A stretch of DNA of 41,511 nt from a virus: positions 1-41,511 of the IMG/VR virus record IMGVR_UViG_3300008262_000166; one strand, given 5' to 3'. Position numbers and translations under genes: made by a program. Position 1 is the stretch's first letter, and each line of letters begins with the position of its first letter. The notes beneath the pieces are model-generated. The model did no database searches, was not told the origin of the DNA, and was given only the letters and a program-made list of their open reading frames with translations. Positions 14,978 through 23,951 of the stretch are shown one piece after another.

Positions 14978-17922
14978 TGGCTAGAAAATTTTTTAGATAT
15001 CCCCCAAGACCTTCAAGTGGAGCTGGAACTTTTTCAGACAATATTGTGGGATTGCAACTCGTAGATGGGGGTGGACTTACTTTAGGTAATTTTGATTTTA
15101 CGACTGGTGTTACTGAAAAAGTTAACAGGAATTTCAGTATTGGAGCATTTTCAGATCCAATAAACTTGGACGCCCTTAAAATCTATAATATAAATGAGTC
15201 AAGAGAAATTACGGCAAAAGAATTTAGAGTTTATCCAAATTTTGATTTAAGTGAAATTTCCACATTTAATCTTTATGGGTCATTATCCAAAAGAATCTCA
15301 ACATCGGTAGAAAAGATAATCAACTATTTCCCCGCGTCGATTGAGGTCTTCAGTTTGAAGTCGACATTTCTAACTGGGTATACGGCCTATAATATAATTT
15401 ATGATCCATTAGAAAACGCTACAACTTTTGACATTCAAGTACAAGATATTACTAATCCATTCGGTATTGATTTTTCAGTAAATGCGACTAGAAACCTCTC
15501 CATGAGAGAGATGAAGGTTTCACAATTAAGAAATCTAACTGTTGAGTATGAAAAATACTCTTTATATATTGGTGAGGAGGAGTACGGTGTTTTATTTTTA
15601 ACACCTTCTCAAAGTCTATTCAATGGGGTTATAAGTTTAATAGTCGATGGTAATCCATTCAAAGGTAATAATATATCTGCGGTAGATTATATAATAAGAC
15701 CTAACGATTTTTATTCCGATAAAGCATTTATTGAACAATTTGACGAGGTAGAACAGTTTTTATTGAACAGGTTAATTGTTCCAAAATATACTGCGGTTTT
15801 TCAAGTGCCTAAAGAATCTGATGATGGGACCACTTTTATACAAAATCAAACCGTTACATGGCCTTTGGACGGTATTTGGAATATAGATATAAGAACTCCG
15901 AGTTTTGATTTTTACTTGAGTCAATTGAACGAAATTTCAAGTTCTTTTGATAGTTTTAGAACAAATTTAATTGCTAGGTTTTTAACCACAGAATCATTCA
16001 AAGAGTTTGATACTGAAGATAGGAAAGTTCAAAAAATATTAGAATTATATGGTAGAAGTTTTGATGAGGTGAAAAAATTCATAGATGGTTTATCACATAT
16101 GACATCAGTGAATTATACAATTAAAGATGATATACCATCTCAACTTCTAAAGAATTTATCGGAAACATTAGGTTGGAAAATTAATATTTCCCCTATTGCA
16201 AATGAGGATTTTTTATCTTCAGTTTTTGGTAATACAAATAAAATTGAATATCCCGGGTTTTCAAGAGCATCAACACCTACTGAATTAAATTATCAATTTT
16301 ATAGAAATTTGATATTGAATTCTGCTTACTTATTTAAATCTAAAGGAACGAGAAAATCTATTGAATTTCTTTTAAGATTGGTGGGGGCTCCCGAAGCGAT
16401 AGTCGAATTTAATGAACACATTTATATTGCCGGACAAAGAATCAATATGAATGAGTTCGAAAAAAAATATATTGATATATCTGATGGGATATATATTCAA
16501 GAACTACCGGTTTTAAATACTCAACCAAGTGGGATATTCAAATTTAACGGAAATGTATATACCGCTTTCACAACTGAACAAACATATTTGGCGGTTAATA
16601 TTGATAGGGAAGATTTTCCTGTTGATGATGAGGGTTATCCTACAGCACCTGTTGATACTGAAGATTATTACTTCCAAAAAGGTGCCGGGTGGTTTGAGTT
16701 AGTTAAAGAACACCAAAGTCCTCAGCAAGTCAATCAAACCGCAAGTACATTCACAGGTCAAAATTTCAATATTCAAACCGAGTTCGAAAATTTCACTTAC
16801 GGACAAAAGTATTTGGATAGATTTAGAAACTTTCCTTATATCTCCGAAGGTTTCAAACTTATAAGAACTTCTGATAACAGGAAAAGTTGGCCATCAACCG
16901 ATGTTAATTTGAGAGTTGGTAATGGATCCGCGAAATTTGATGCTTATTATTTTACACAAGATGAAAGGTTCATTCTTAATGTGAAAAATGTTGACATATT
17001 TATGAATCCGGCTCAAGGGTTGGTATATGACGTTTGGAGTATGTCAAATAGATATAACTATCCAATACCAAGTACTGGGTTAACAATTCCATATCCAGTA
17101 CCTGATGGTGTGGATTGGACTTTCATTAATCCGCAACCAACGAAGAAAACATTTTTCGAATTTGCTCAAACTTTTTGGAGAAATACGATTAACGTAAGAA
17201 ATAGACAATTTATTTCTGATGGTAAGACAGGGGGTTATCCCACATTACAATCAATTTATTTTAATTACTTAAATTCACAACAAAATATTAACATACCAAA
17301 TGACAATTTTACATATAAAACAATGATTGATTATGTAAATGGTCTTGGTGATTATTGGGTAAGGTTGGTTGAGCAAATGATTCCCGCAACTACTATTTGG
17401 ATGACGGGAACCAAATATGAAAATTCAATATTTCACAGGCAGAAATTTGTATATAGGTTGCAAAGAGGTTGTCCTGTTGTTCCGGTTCCTTGCGATCCGT
17501 GTTTCTTTACGACTTCGTTGTTTGATTTTAACTGTTTTGATGATAGCGTGTCTTGCAATTTATATCCCCAAGACCCGTTTAGTGTGATATTGTCAAATAT
17601 TATGAATAATTATCAATCCACAAATTCATTATCTTGTGATTTAAATACTCTACAAACAAAATGGTATTTGGATTTAAGATTAGATAACCAAACAATTCTA
17701 AAAGAGTTGGTTTATAACGGTAATGGAAGTTTGGATGTTCCGACAAATCAAATTTGGGAAACTTCAATACAAAATTATCTACCCCAACTTATCAATCAAG
17801 GTATCTATTATTCAATTAGTGGAAATACTTTATATATTTATAATTCCGGTTGTGATAATTATTTAAGTAATAAGAACTTAAAAATAAACGTAGGATTAGA
17901 TTTTTCAGTAAGTTGTAGTTAA
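14977..17922 (+). CDS. Large baseplate/tail protein with P2 gpI-like segment (981 aa)
   Basis: Residues about 370-475 resemble the P2 gpI-type tail protein family: LLKNLSETLGWKINI, then FYRNLILNSAYLF and KSKGTRKSIEFLLRLVGAPE, a signature of wedge proteins that bridge the baseplate and fibres. An EKYSLYIGEEEYGVLFLTP segment and a helix-rich zone around residues 330-370 precede it. The size (981 aa) and position are compatible with the role of T4 gp7, but I see no direct T4 gp7 match. The C-terminus (17626-17919) is a Cys-flanked domain also found in the next gene. It overlaps both neighbours by one base. Baseplate assignment good; exact subunit uncertain. Confidence 0.75.
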   Translation: MARKFFRYPPRPSSGAGTFSDNIVGLQLVDGGGLTLGNFDFTTGVTEKVNRNFSIGAFSDPINLDALKIYNINESREITAKEFRVYPNFDLSEISTFNLYGSLSKRISTSVEKIINYFPASIEVFSLKSTFLTGYTAYNIIYDPLENATTFDIQVQDITNPFGIDFSVNATRNLSMREMKVSQLRNLTVEYEKYSLYIGEEEYGVLFLTPSQSLFNGVISLIVDGNPFKGNNISAVDYIIRPNDFYSDKAFIEQFDEVEQFLLNRLIVPKYTAVFQVPKESDDGTTFIQNQTVTWPLDGIWNIDIRTPSFDFYLSQLNEISSSFDSFRTNLIARFLTTESFKEFDTEDRKVQKILELYGRSFDEVKKFIDGLSHMTSVNYTIKDDIPSQLLKNLSETLGWKINISPIANEDFLSSVFGNTNKIEYPGFSRASTPTELNYQFYRNLILNSAYLFKSKGTRKSIEFLLRLVGAPEAIVEFNEHIYIAGQRINMNEFEKKYIDISDGIYIQELPVLNTQPSGIFKFNGNVYTAFTTEQTYLAVNIDREDFPVDDEGYPTAPVDTEDYYFQKGAGWFELVKEHQSPQQVNQTASTFTGQNFNIQTEFENFTYGQKYLDRFRNFPYISEGFKLIRTSDNRKSWPSTDVNLRVGNGSAKFDAYYFTQDERFILNVKNVDIFMNPAQGLVYDVWSMSNRYNYPIPSTGLTIPYPVPDGVDWTFINPQPTKKTFFEFAQTFWRNTINVRNRQFISDGKTGGYPTLQSIYFNYLNSQQNINIPNDNFTYKTMIDYVNGLGDYWVRLVEQMIPATTIWMTGTKYENSIFHRQKFVYRLQRGCPVVPVPCDPCFFTTSLFDFNCFDDSVSCNLYPQDPFSVILSNIMNNYQSTNSLSCDLNTLQTKWYLDLRLDNQTILKELVYNGNGSLDVPTNQIWETSIQNYLPQLINQGIYYSISGNTLYIYNSGCDNYLSNKNLKINVGLDFSVSCS
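17626..17919 (+). other. Cys-flanked C-terminal domain shared with the SprB-like fibre
   Basis: Starts SCDLNTLQ and ends KNLKINVGLDFSVSC. The copy at about 19746-20024 starts NCKLNTAEF and ends KNIEVDLGIEYYICC. Both share the opening Cys-x-Leu-Asn-Thr, an internal aromatic/Asp-rich core, a Cys about 30 residues before the end, and the closing KN-[LI]-x-[IV]-x-[VL]-G-[LI] strand. This may be a docking or trimerisation domain. Confidence 0.6.
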
Positions 17923-20900
17923 TGGCGTTAAATGTAAATATAGGTATAACGGGTGATTGCCAGAATAATTCTTCAGGTGCTATAAGTATTGTACCAACCT
18001 CAGGAACACCACCATATGATATAAATATTACATCTCCATTTATTAGTGCCTTTACATCGGTAACTGCGGTAACGTTAGTAAATTTATCGGCGGATGTGTA
18101 TAATATAGGTGTTATTGATAGTGCTATTTTAGTTGATTCGTTTTCAACTCAATTTGTTTTATCTTCCGGATTTTGTGTTGACCAAAAGTCATATATTAGC
18201 ACTTGTGGTTTAAATAATGGGGCGTTAAGTGTAAGTGCAACTTCTATAAGTTTACCAATTACTTTTAACTTATATAGTCAAACCTCGGGATTTATTGACC
18301 CCCCGATAACTGCTAATAACACTAGTGCCACATTTTTTAATTTGGCTCCCGATGTGTATTATGTTGATGTTATAGATTATTCAAACTGTACGGGTAGGAC
18401 GGCAACTTGTGTGATAAATAATTCGGGTGATATAGATTTTGATTTATTTACCATCAACAATTCTAATTGTACAAACACACCGACGGGTAAAATATACGTT
18501 TATAACGAGACGGGGGGAGTTCCGCCATATACATATCTTTGGTTACCAACTTTAGAAACGACTAAGTCAATCAGTGGATTGTCCGTAGGGTCGTATTCTG
18601 TTACAGTGACAGATAGCGTGGGTTGTGCTAAAACTAAATCAGTTAATATAATTGATGTTCCATTAGTTGGTGTGACAGGATTTGTGGCTCTTCAACCCCC
18701 AGATTGTTGGCAATCAAATGGTGTTTTACAGGTAACAATAACAGGAGGAACGGCGCCATACCTATACCAACTTAATAGTTTTGCACCTAAAATCAGTTTA
18801 TCGACAACCGAGGTTTTTTCAGGATTGTCTGCGGGTGTTTATAACCTTCAAGTGACAGATGCGGGACTCTGTTATGCGAACGGATCAACAACTTTGCAAA
18901 CGCCCGACTCATTTACGATTGTTGCTGTAAATGTAACACCCTCTTTTTGTAATAATGGTTCAGGTCAAATTCAAGTAATTCTAAATGGAGGTGCAACACC
19001 ATACAATTTTGAGTTAACTGATTCTTCTGGAACAACAAAAGTTATTTCAGGTGTAAGTCCTGTGGCGGTTTTTTCCCCTCTTCCGACCGGCAATTATCAT
19101 TTGAAAATTACTAATCCGAGTGCTTGTTTATACGAAGCGGATTACGTAGTGACTAATATTAATAAATTTGAAATTTTAACCACAACAAGTAATACAACTT
19201 GTGGTGGATCGAATGGTTCGATCACAATTTATGTTAATTCTGCTGGGACTTATTCTTATTTTATTGACAATCAAAGTTTTTTAAATACAAACCAATTATC
19301 GCACACATTTAATAATTTGACTCCGGGACTATATACTGTAGAAGTTAAAGACAATACAGGTTGTTCTCAAAAAACAATTGTTAGTGTTGGATCAAGTTCG
19401 AATGTTAATTTCACTTTAATACCATCTAGTTGTGGGTTAGGTAATGAGGGAACAATTACTACGGTTATAACTTCGGGAGAACCTCCATTTACATATAATT
19501 GGTCTTCGAATGTTAATGGTCAAACAGGTATATACTTAACAGGTTTGACTGCCGGGACTTATACTTTACAATTAATTGATTCTAACGGTTGTTCTTCTAC
19601 AAAACCGGTGGATATAACATGTTTAAAAAGATATTTCTCTTATGAAACTTATGAGTTATGTGATGGTAATTTCGTATCCTCTTCGGCAACCAAAAATGGA
19701 ATATTTGAAATGTATCATCAAGGGTTTCTTGATTTAACAAATGGAGAAATTAATTGTAAGTTAAATACTGCTGAATTTACGTTGAAAGTGGATGTGGCAG
19801 GAACTGCGTATACCAAAAATTTCTTCACAACAACTAGCTTATATTCATATCCGACTGATGATGACTACATAAACGCTTTGAAGAGTATTTTACAAGATAT
19901 TGATGGTATTGGTTCTGTGATTATAAATAAAAATGATAATACAATAAAAGTTAACACGGATTGTGAAAGAACATTAGCAGGTAAAAATATTGAGGTTGAT
20001 TTAGGTATTGAATATTATATATGTTGTGTAGCTCCAACTCCCACGCCAACTAATACACCGACAATTACTCAAACACCAACAAACACTGCAACACCAACTA
20101 ATACTTCAACAAATACACCCACACCAAGTATAACGCCTACAAATACTGAAACACCAACAGAAACTCCAACAAATACTCCGACTCAAACAAACACCCCAAG
20201 TGTGACCAAAACACCGACACAAACAAAAACTCCGGGGCTTTCTCCAGATCCGACCACAACACCAACAATGACTCAAACACCAACTAACACAGAAACACCA
20301 TCACAAACCCCAACTAATACAGAAACACCATCACAAACCCCAACTAATACAGAAACACCAACTCAAACGCCAACACAAACGCCATCACAAACTCCAACTT
20401 CTGTTATTTGCCAAGGTGGAAGTTGTGGATCGGCAGGTGTGGTAATTCAAGATTCATTCACAACAAGAGGTTCGGGTAATGGATTACCTGAACTTAATGG
20501 TGTATTATTTGTTGATGCGGACTTTTGTTTACCTGGTGGAGGAAATCAAATTGAATATTTAGTTCCAAATAATTTTACCTTTGGAATACCTGTAAAATAT
20601 TCCGATCCTACTGAAGTTTGCGATCCAATATTGAATCCTTGTGATGCTTTTTATTATCCTTTGTGTGTTTGTCAAAATTTAGGGATTGTTAATTATAATG
20701 TTGGTTATTATCTCAATAATGTTAAACAATCTGTGATGGGAGGTGTTTATGTGACAACTGTTATACCTCCTGGTGTAACTGCGTTAGATTGTTCTTCCGA
20801 ATGTAAAACTTATTTGATTGCGAATTCAGATATTAACACCCCTGGAGAGGTTCAAATTACTGATTGTTGTGATGACGTTGTCAAAACTGTCGTTATAAAT

Positions 20901-21251
20901 GTTCCGACACCTGGTGACGTTACACAAGTCCAATTGTGTAGTAAAACTAAACCGGTGAGAGTTTCGTCTTCCGTAAGTTTACAAATATATGCTTTAAGTC
21001 AACCTTGTAATAAAGATTGGCAAGGATCACCTTGTGTTCCATTACCTCAACCTGTAGAATGTTCTTCAACTTGTTTCAGATATTATTTTAATATAGGTCC
21101 GGGACAATCTGTTGATTATGTTCCTTGTTTAAGTTTTAATAATGGAAATACTGAAACTGCAACTATAAGTGGTAATTACTGTGTGTGTGGAGTGCCGGTT
21201 GCGGCTGGAGGGGCAATTATTACGCCACTTGGAACATCTTGCAGATCATAA
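17922..21251 (+). CDS. Fibre/adhesin with seven SprB-like repeats, a Thr/Pro stalk and a Cys-rich tip (1109 aa)
   Basis: Residues 1 to about 566 contain seven degenerate SprB-type repeats of 65-80 aa, each running from a Cys near the start, through a GG-x-PPY-x-Y turn, to a closing GLSAGxYxVxVxDxxGC motif (clear in GGVPPYTYLW with GLSVGSYSVTVTDSVGC, and GLTAGTYTLQLIDSNGC). SprB is the mobile gliding adhesin of flavobacteria. Next comes the Cys-flanked domain (about 600-700), a Thr/Pro/Asn/Gln/Glu stalk (about 704-826), and a Cys-rich C-terminus with two related modules beginning CSSECKTYLI and CSSTCFRYYF. There is no signal peptide, as expected for a virion protein. It overlaps the baseplate gene upstream by one base. 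Tail fibre or receptor-binding role inferred. Confidence 0.85.
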   Translation: MALNVNIGITGDCQNNSSGAISIVPTSGTPPYDINITSPFISAFTSVTAVTLVNLSADVYNIGVIDSAILVDSFSTQFVLSSGFCVDQKSYISTCGLNNGALSVSATSISLPITFNLYSQTSGFIDPPITANNTSATFFNLAPDVYYVDVIDYSNCTGRTATCVINNSGDIDFDLFTINNSNCTNTPTGKIYVYNETGGVPPYTYLWLPTLETTKSISGLSVGSYSVTVTDSVGCAKTKSVNIIDVPLVGVTGFVALQPPDCWQSNGVLQVTITGGTAPYLYQLNSFAPKISLSTTEVFSGLSAGVYNLQVTDAGLCYANGSTTLQTPDSFTIVAVNVTPSFCNNGSGQIQVILNGGATPYNFELTDSSGTTKVISGVSPVAVFSPLPTGNYHLKITNPSACLYEADYVVTNINKFEILTTTSNTTCGGSNGSITIYVNSAGTYSYFIDNQSFLNTNQLSHTFNNLTPGLYTVEVKDNTGCSQKTIVSVGSSSNVNFTLIPSSCGLGNEGTITTVITSGEPPFTYNWSSNVNGQTGIYLTGLTAGTYTLQLIDSNGCSSTKPVDITCLKRYFSYETYELCDGNFVSSSATKNGIFEMYHQGFLDLTNGEINCKLNTAEFTLKVDVAGTAYTKNFFTTTSLYSYPTDDDYINALKSILQDIDGIGSVIINKNDNTIKVNTDCERTLAGKNIEVDLGIEYYICCVAPTPTPTNTPTITQTPTNTATPTNTSTNTPTPSITPTNTETPTETPTNTPTQTNTPSVTKTPTQTKTPGLSPDPTTTPTMTQTPTNTETPSQTPTNTETPSQTPTNTETPTQTPTQTPSQTPTSVICQGGSCGSAGVVIQDSFTTRGSGNGLPELNGVLFVDADFCLPGGGNQIEYLVPNNFTFGIPVKYSDPTEVCDPILNPCDAFYYPLCVCQNLGIVNYNVGYYLNNVKQSVMGGVYVTTVIPPGVTALDCSSECKTYLIANSDINTPGEVQITDCCDDVVKTVVINVPTPGDVTQVQLCSKTKPVRVSSSVSLQIYALSQPCNKDWQGSPCVPLPQPVECSSTCFRYYFNIGPGQSVDYVPCLSFNNGNTETATISGNYCVCGVPVAAGGAIITPLGTSCRS
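17925..19620 (+). repeat. Seven SprB-like protein repeats
   Basis: Units of about 65-80 codons, diverged at DNA level, so they are old rather than recent duplications. Units 3 to 7 are the clearest, each with a conserved Cys at the start, a Gly-Gly-x-x-Pro-[YF] turn and an [AVS]-G-x-Y-x-[LV]-x-[VI]-x-[DN] closing strand. Units 1 and 2 are weaker. Confidence 0.75.
20031..20400 (+). repeat. Thr/Pro stalk 1, with three 30-nt tandem units
   Basis: About 123 codons that use almost only Thr, Pro, Asn, Gln, Glu and Ser. At 20281-20370 three consecutive 30-nt units are nearly identical and encode the 10-residue period NTETPSQTPT or [20 protein letters not shown] cassette interrupts the stalk around 20227-20256; a close relative occurs in the 850-aa fibre. 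Confidence 0.85.
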
Positions 21252-21264
21252 AACATAAAAAATT

Positions 21265-23706
21265 ATAACAATTCCGGCTTCAATTCAAATATCGAGTATT
21301 ACTGGAACTTCACCTTATGAAGTAATTGTTTGTGATATTTTCCAAAGTAATTGTGAAAATTATGGAACATATACATCTTTACCGATTGATGTTATACTAT
21401 CAAGTACGTTTGATGATGCACCGGCGGTTTTAATAAAAGTTATTGATAGTTTAGGGTGTGAAGCAGTACTAATTGATGATTGTATTCCTATGATTAGCCC
21501 AACTCCGACACAAACAAATACGCCAACACAAACTTCAACTCAAACACCGACAAATACTTCTACTGAAACCCCAACTCCAACATCTTCAGAAACGCCAACT
21601 CAAACACCCACAAATACTTCTACAGAAACGCCAACCCCTACATCGTCAGAAACGCCCACAAATACTCCGACTAATACACCAACGCCCGATCCTACTTTAA
21701 CCCCAACCAATTCTCAAACACCTACCAATACTGAAACTCCAACACAAACACCAACTGAAACTCCTACTGAGACTGCAACACAAACACCAACTGAAACTCC
21801 TACGGAGACTGCCACTCAAACACCTACCGAGACCACCACTCAAACTCCGACAGAAACTCCAACACAAACCCCAACTAATACAGAAACTCCAACACAAACT
21901 GCATCTGAAACTCCAACTAATACTCCAACTAATACAGAAACCCCAACTAATACACCCACACAGACTCCAACACCAACTGTAATATTACCGTCTTTTCAAG
22001 CGAGGGTAAACACAACTTTGACTAGTGCCGGTAGTTCAGGATCTAATCAATTTGCACTTCCGTTGGTAAGTGCGGGAACATATAATATGATAGTAGATTG
22101 GGGAGACGCGGGTCCTACAGATTATATAACGACTTGGAATAGTCCATTAACTGCTCACACATATACAACTCCGGGAATTTATGATGTGACGATTTATGCC
22201 TACCCGGGTAATTTAAGAGGTTGGAGATTCAATAACTCGGGAGATAGGTTAAAAATGTTACATGTTAATAGGTGGGGACCTTTACAACTTCAATCTACTG
22301 GAATAACATTTTTGGGTTCGTACTTTTATGGTTGTTCAAATTTGAGATTAACCGGGACCACAGATGTAATAGATTTGAGTGGATCTACTAACTTACGAGA
22401 AATGTTTAGATCTTGTACAAGTCTCACTACAATAAATAATGTTAATTCTTGGAACACGTCAAATGTTACGGTGATGAATAATATGTTCCAAGGGTGTACT
22501 TTATTCAATAATGATTTAAGTGGTTGGACGACTTCCGCTGTCACAACGGTGGCGTCAATGTTTTCATCTTGTAATACCTTTAACAAAAATATTGGTAATT
22601 GGGATACATCAAAAGTTACAACCTTCAACGCCATGTTTGAAAATGCTGTGAATTTTGATAATGCCGGTAATAATTCAATAAACAATTGGATTACTTCGGC
22701 GGCCACCGCAATGAACTACATGTTTTACAACGCTAATAAATTTAATAGAAATATTGGTTCTTGGGATGTTTCTAAAGTTCAGGCCTTTGGATATATGTTC
22801 GGGCTTGCCAGCTTATTCAATAATAATAATAATCCGTCAATAAGTGGTTGGACGACATCGGCGGCGACTCAAATGGGTCATATGTTTTTAAATAGTTCGT
22901 TCAATCAACCCATAGGAAGTTGGGATGTGAGAAATGTTACAACTTCAATCGCGAACAGTAACGGATTCCATAGCACGTTTGCTGGTTCACCGTTCAATCA
23001 AGATATTGGTGCGTGGAATGTCTCGGCGGCGACATTTTTTAGAAGAACATTTGGATCGGCATTCAATAATGGAGGAAGTCCATCAATAAGTGGGTGGAAC
23101 ACATCTAACGTTGTTGATTTTGGTTTAACTTTTCAAGGTACTGTGTTTAATCAACCTATAGGAACGTGGAATACCTCAAAAGTGACTAATTTCACACAGA
23201 TGTTCGCATCTTCTCCTTTCAACCAAAATATTGGTAATTGGAACACATCTGCAGCAACAACTATGAATGGTATGTTTTTATCTAATAGTTCTTTTAATAA
23301 TTCTGGTTTTACCACAATATCTGGATGGAACGTATCTAACGTTTTAGATATGTCATCAATGTTTGCCAGTGCAATTTCATTCAATCAACCAATAGATTCT
23401 TGGAATGTTTCTAATGTTAGGAATATGGTAGATATGTTCAGAAATGCAACCGCATTCAATCAGCCCATAAGTGGTTGGTCGGCATCCTCCGTTACCGCAT
23501 TTACAGGATTTATGACAGGAAAAACATTCTCAAATTATTCGACGGCCAACTATGATAGTTTATTGAATAGTTGGTCAACCAAAACATTAAAATCCGGATT
23601 AACGATTAATTTTGGAACTATAAAATATACTGTGACCGGTCAGCCGGGAAGAGATGTGCTTACAGGAAGTCCTTATAATTGGATAATTATTGATGGGGGG
23701 TTATAG
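21265..23706 (+). CDS. Fibre with DUF285/BspA-type repeats; probable AUA start (813 aa)
   Basis: The first ATG in frame is at 21490, but the frame is open upstream and encodes a 75-residue domain ([15 protein letters not shown], ending KVIDSLGC) that matches the N-terminal adaptor of the gene at 27518 (TSLTGSQPFDVYLCD, ending KVIDNNQC). At 27518 the start lies 13 nt after the preceding stop with leader ...AAAAATT-ATG; here the codon 13 nt after the stop is ATA at 21265 with leader ...AAAAATT-ATA. I therefore take 21265 as the start; ATT at 21262 is the alternative. Next come a Thr/Pro stalk (residues 78-238), a PKD-like piece ([11 protein letters not shown], then [14 protein letters not shown]), and about 13 DUF285 repeats of the form IGxWxTSxVTxMxxMFxxxxxFNQ (about 390-750). 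The C-terminus (YDSLLNSW, then NWIIIDGG) is typical for DUF285 proteins. It is probably a receptor-binding fibre. Confidence 0.8.
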   Translation: MTIPASIQISSITGTSPYEVIVCDIFQSNCENYGTYTSLPIDVILSSTFDDAPAVLIKVIDSLGCEAVLIDDCIPMISPTPTQTNTPTQTSTQTPTNTSTETPTPTSSETPTQTPTNTSTETPTPTSSETPTNTPTNTPTPDPTLTPTNSQTPTNTETPTQTPTETPTETATQTPTETPTETATQTPTETTTQTPTETPTQTPTNTETPTQTASETPTNTPTNTETPTNTPTQTPTPTVILPSFQARVNTTLTSAGSSGSNQFALPLVSAGTYNMIVDWGDAGPTDYITTWNSPLTAHTYTTPGIYDVTIYAYPGNLRGWRFNNSGDRLKMLHVNRWGPLQLQSTGITFLGSYFYGCSNLRLTGTTDVIDLSGSTNLREMFRSCTSLTTINNVNSWNTSNVTVMNNMFQGCTLFNNDLSGWTTSAVTTVASMFSSCNTFNKNIGNWDTSKVTTFNAMFENAVNFDNAGNNSINNWITSAATAMNYMFYNANKFNRNIGSWDVSKVQAFGYMFGLASLFNNNNNPSISGWTTSAATQMGHMFLNSSFNQPIGSWDVRNVTTSIANSNGFHSTFAGSPFNQDIGAWNVSAATFFRRTFGSAFNNGGSPSISGWNTSNVVDFGLTFQGTVFNQPIGTWNTSKVTNFTQMFASSPFNQNIGNWNTSAATTMNGMFLSNSSFNNSGFTTISGWNVSNVLDMSSMFASAISFNQPIDSWNVSNVRNMVDMFRNATAFNQPISGWSASSVTAFTGFMTGKTFSNYSTANYDSLLNSWSTKTLKSGLTINFGTIKYTVTGQPGRDVLTGSPYNWIIIDGGL
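21496..21978 (+). repeat. Thr/Pro stalk 2, with 60-nt and 36-nt tandem units
   Basis: About 160 codons of Thr, Pro, Glu, Gln, Asn, Ser. Two 60-nt units lie at 21541-21600 and 21601-21660 (period [20 protein letters not shown] or close). Two 36-nt units lie at 21745-21780 and 21781-21816 ([12 protein letters not shown]). The units differ mostly at third positions, so the repeats are moderately old but still similar enough for slippage or recombination. Confidence 0.85.
22432..23520 (+). repeat. DUF285/BspA-type protein repeats (about 13)
   Basis: Units of about 24-32 codons with the skeleton I-x-x-W-[NDT]-x-S-x-[VA]-T-x-[FM]-x-x-M-F-x(5-8)-F-N. Clear members include [32 protein letters not shown] and [16 protein letters not shown]. 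Repeat 7 contains an insertion. In bacteria such repeats occur in surface adhesins. Confidence 0.85.
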
Positions 23707-23883
23707 ATTCTTATCTTTTTTTTGTTTGTCTATTTTGTTGATTTTTTCCATCAACTTAAGAGAATCTAAATAATTTTTTTCAAGTTGTTTAATTGTGTTT
23801 TCGTCGGCACACCTATCACAAGCGATATAATAATCTCTTTCGGCATCCTCAACAAGTTTTTGTATTGTTTTAATCAGTTTCAT
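23701..23883 (-). CDS. Small unknown helical protein, only minus-strand gene (60 aa)
   Basis: A Lys/Glu/Asp/Leu-rich protein ([20 protein letters not shown], a CDRC motif, and a helical Lys-rich C-terminus ending KKDKNL), probably coiled-coil. I accept it as real because its ATG is preceded, on the minus strand, by TATTTAT-N5, the same arrangement as at 32598, and because no + strand gene uses the region beyond 23706. It converges on the DUF285 fibre gene and overlaps its last 6 nt. No family recognised; a fibre chaperone or a regulator of the locus would both be speculation. Confidence 0.6.
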   Translation of the reverse strand: MKLIKTIQKLVEDAERDYYIACDRCADENTIKQLEKNYLDSLKLMEKINKIDKQKKDKNL

Positions 23884-23888
23884 ATTTG

Positions 23889-23895
23889 ATAAATA
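23889..23895 (-). promoter_or_regulatory. TATTTAT element on the minus strand, 5 nt before the 60-aa gene
   Basis: The + strand reads ATAAATA; the minus strand therefore reads TATTTAT, then CAAAT, then ATG. Both the element and the 5-nt spacing match those before the gene at 32598. Confidence 0.4.
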
Positions 23896-23951
23896 TATCC
23901 AACATTCATCTATTTAGATTACAATAATAAATATTATTTTTTATTTTGATT

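Noticed and set aside
21697-21897. Minus-strand Cys/Trp-rich ORF opposite stalk 2 (also 25135-25353 opposite stalk 3)
   Set aside because: They are the antisense reading of the repetitive Thr/Pro codons; composition follows from the repeat, with no leader element and no independent conservation signal.
21490-23706. Start of the DUF285 fibre at the first ATG (21490)
   Set aside because: The 75 codons upstream are open in the same frame and encode a domain homologous to a neighbouring protein, with a matching 13-nt spacer; the ATG at 21490 lies at the domain/stalk junction.
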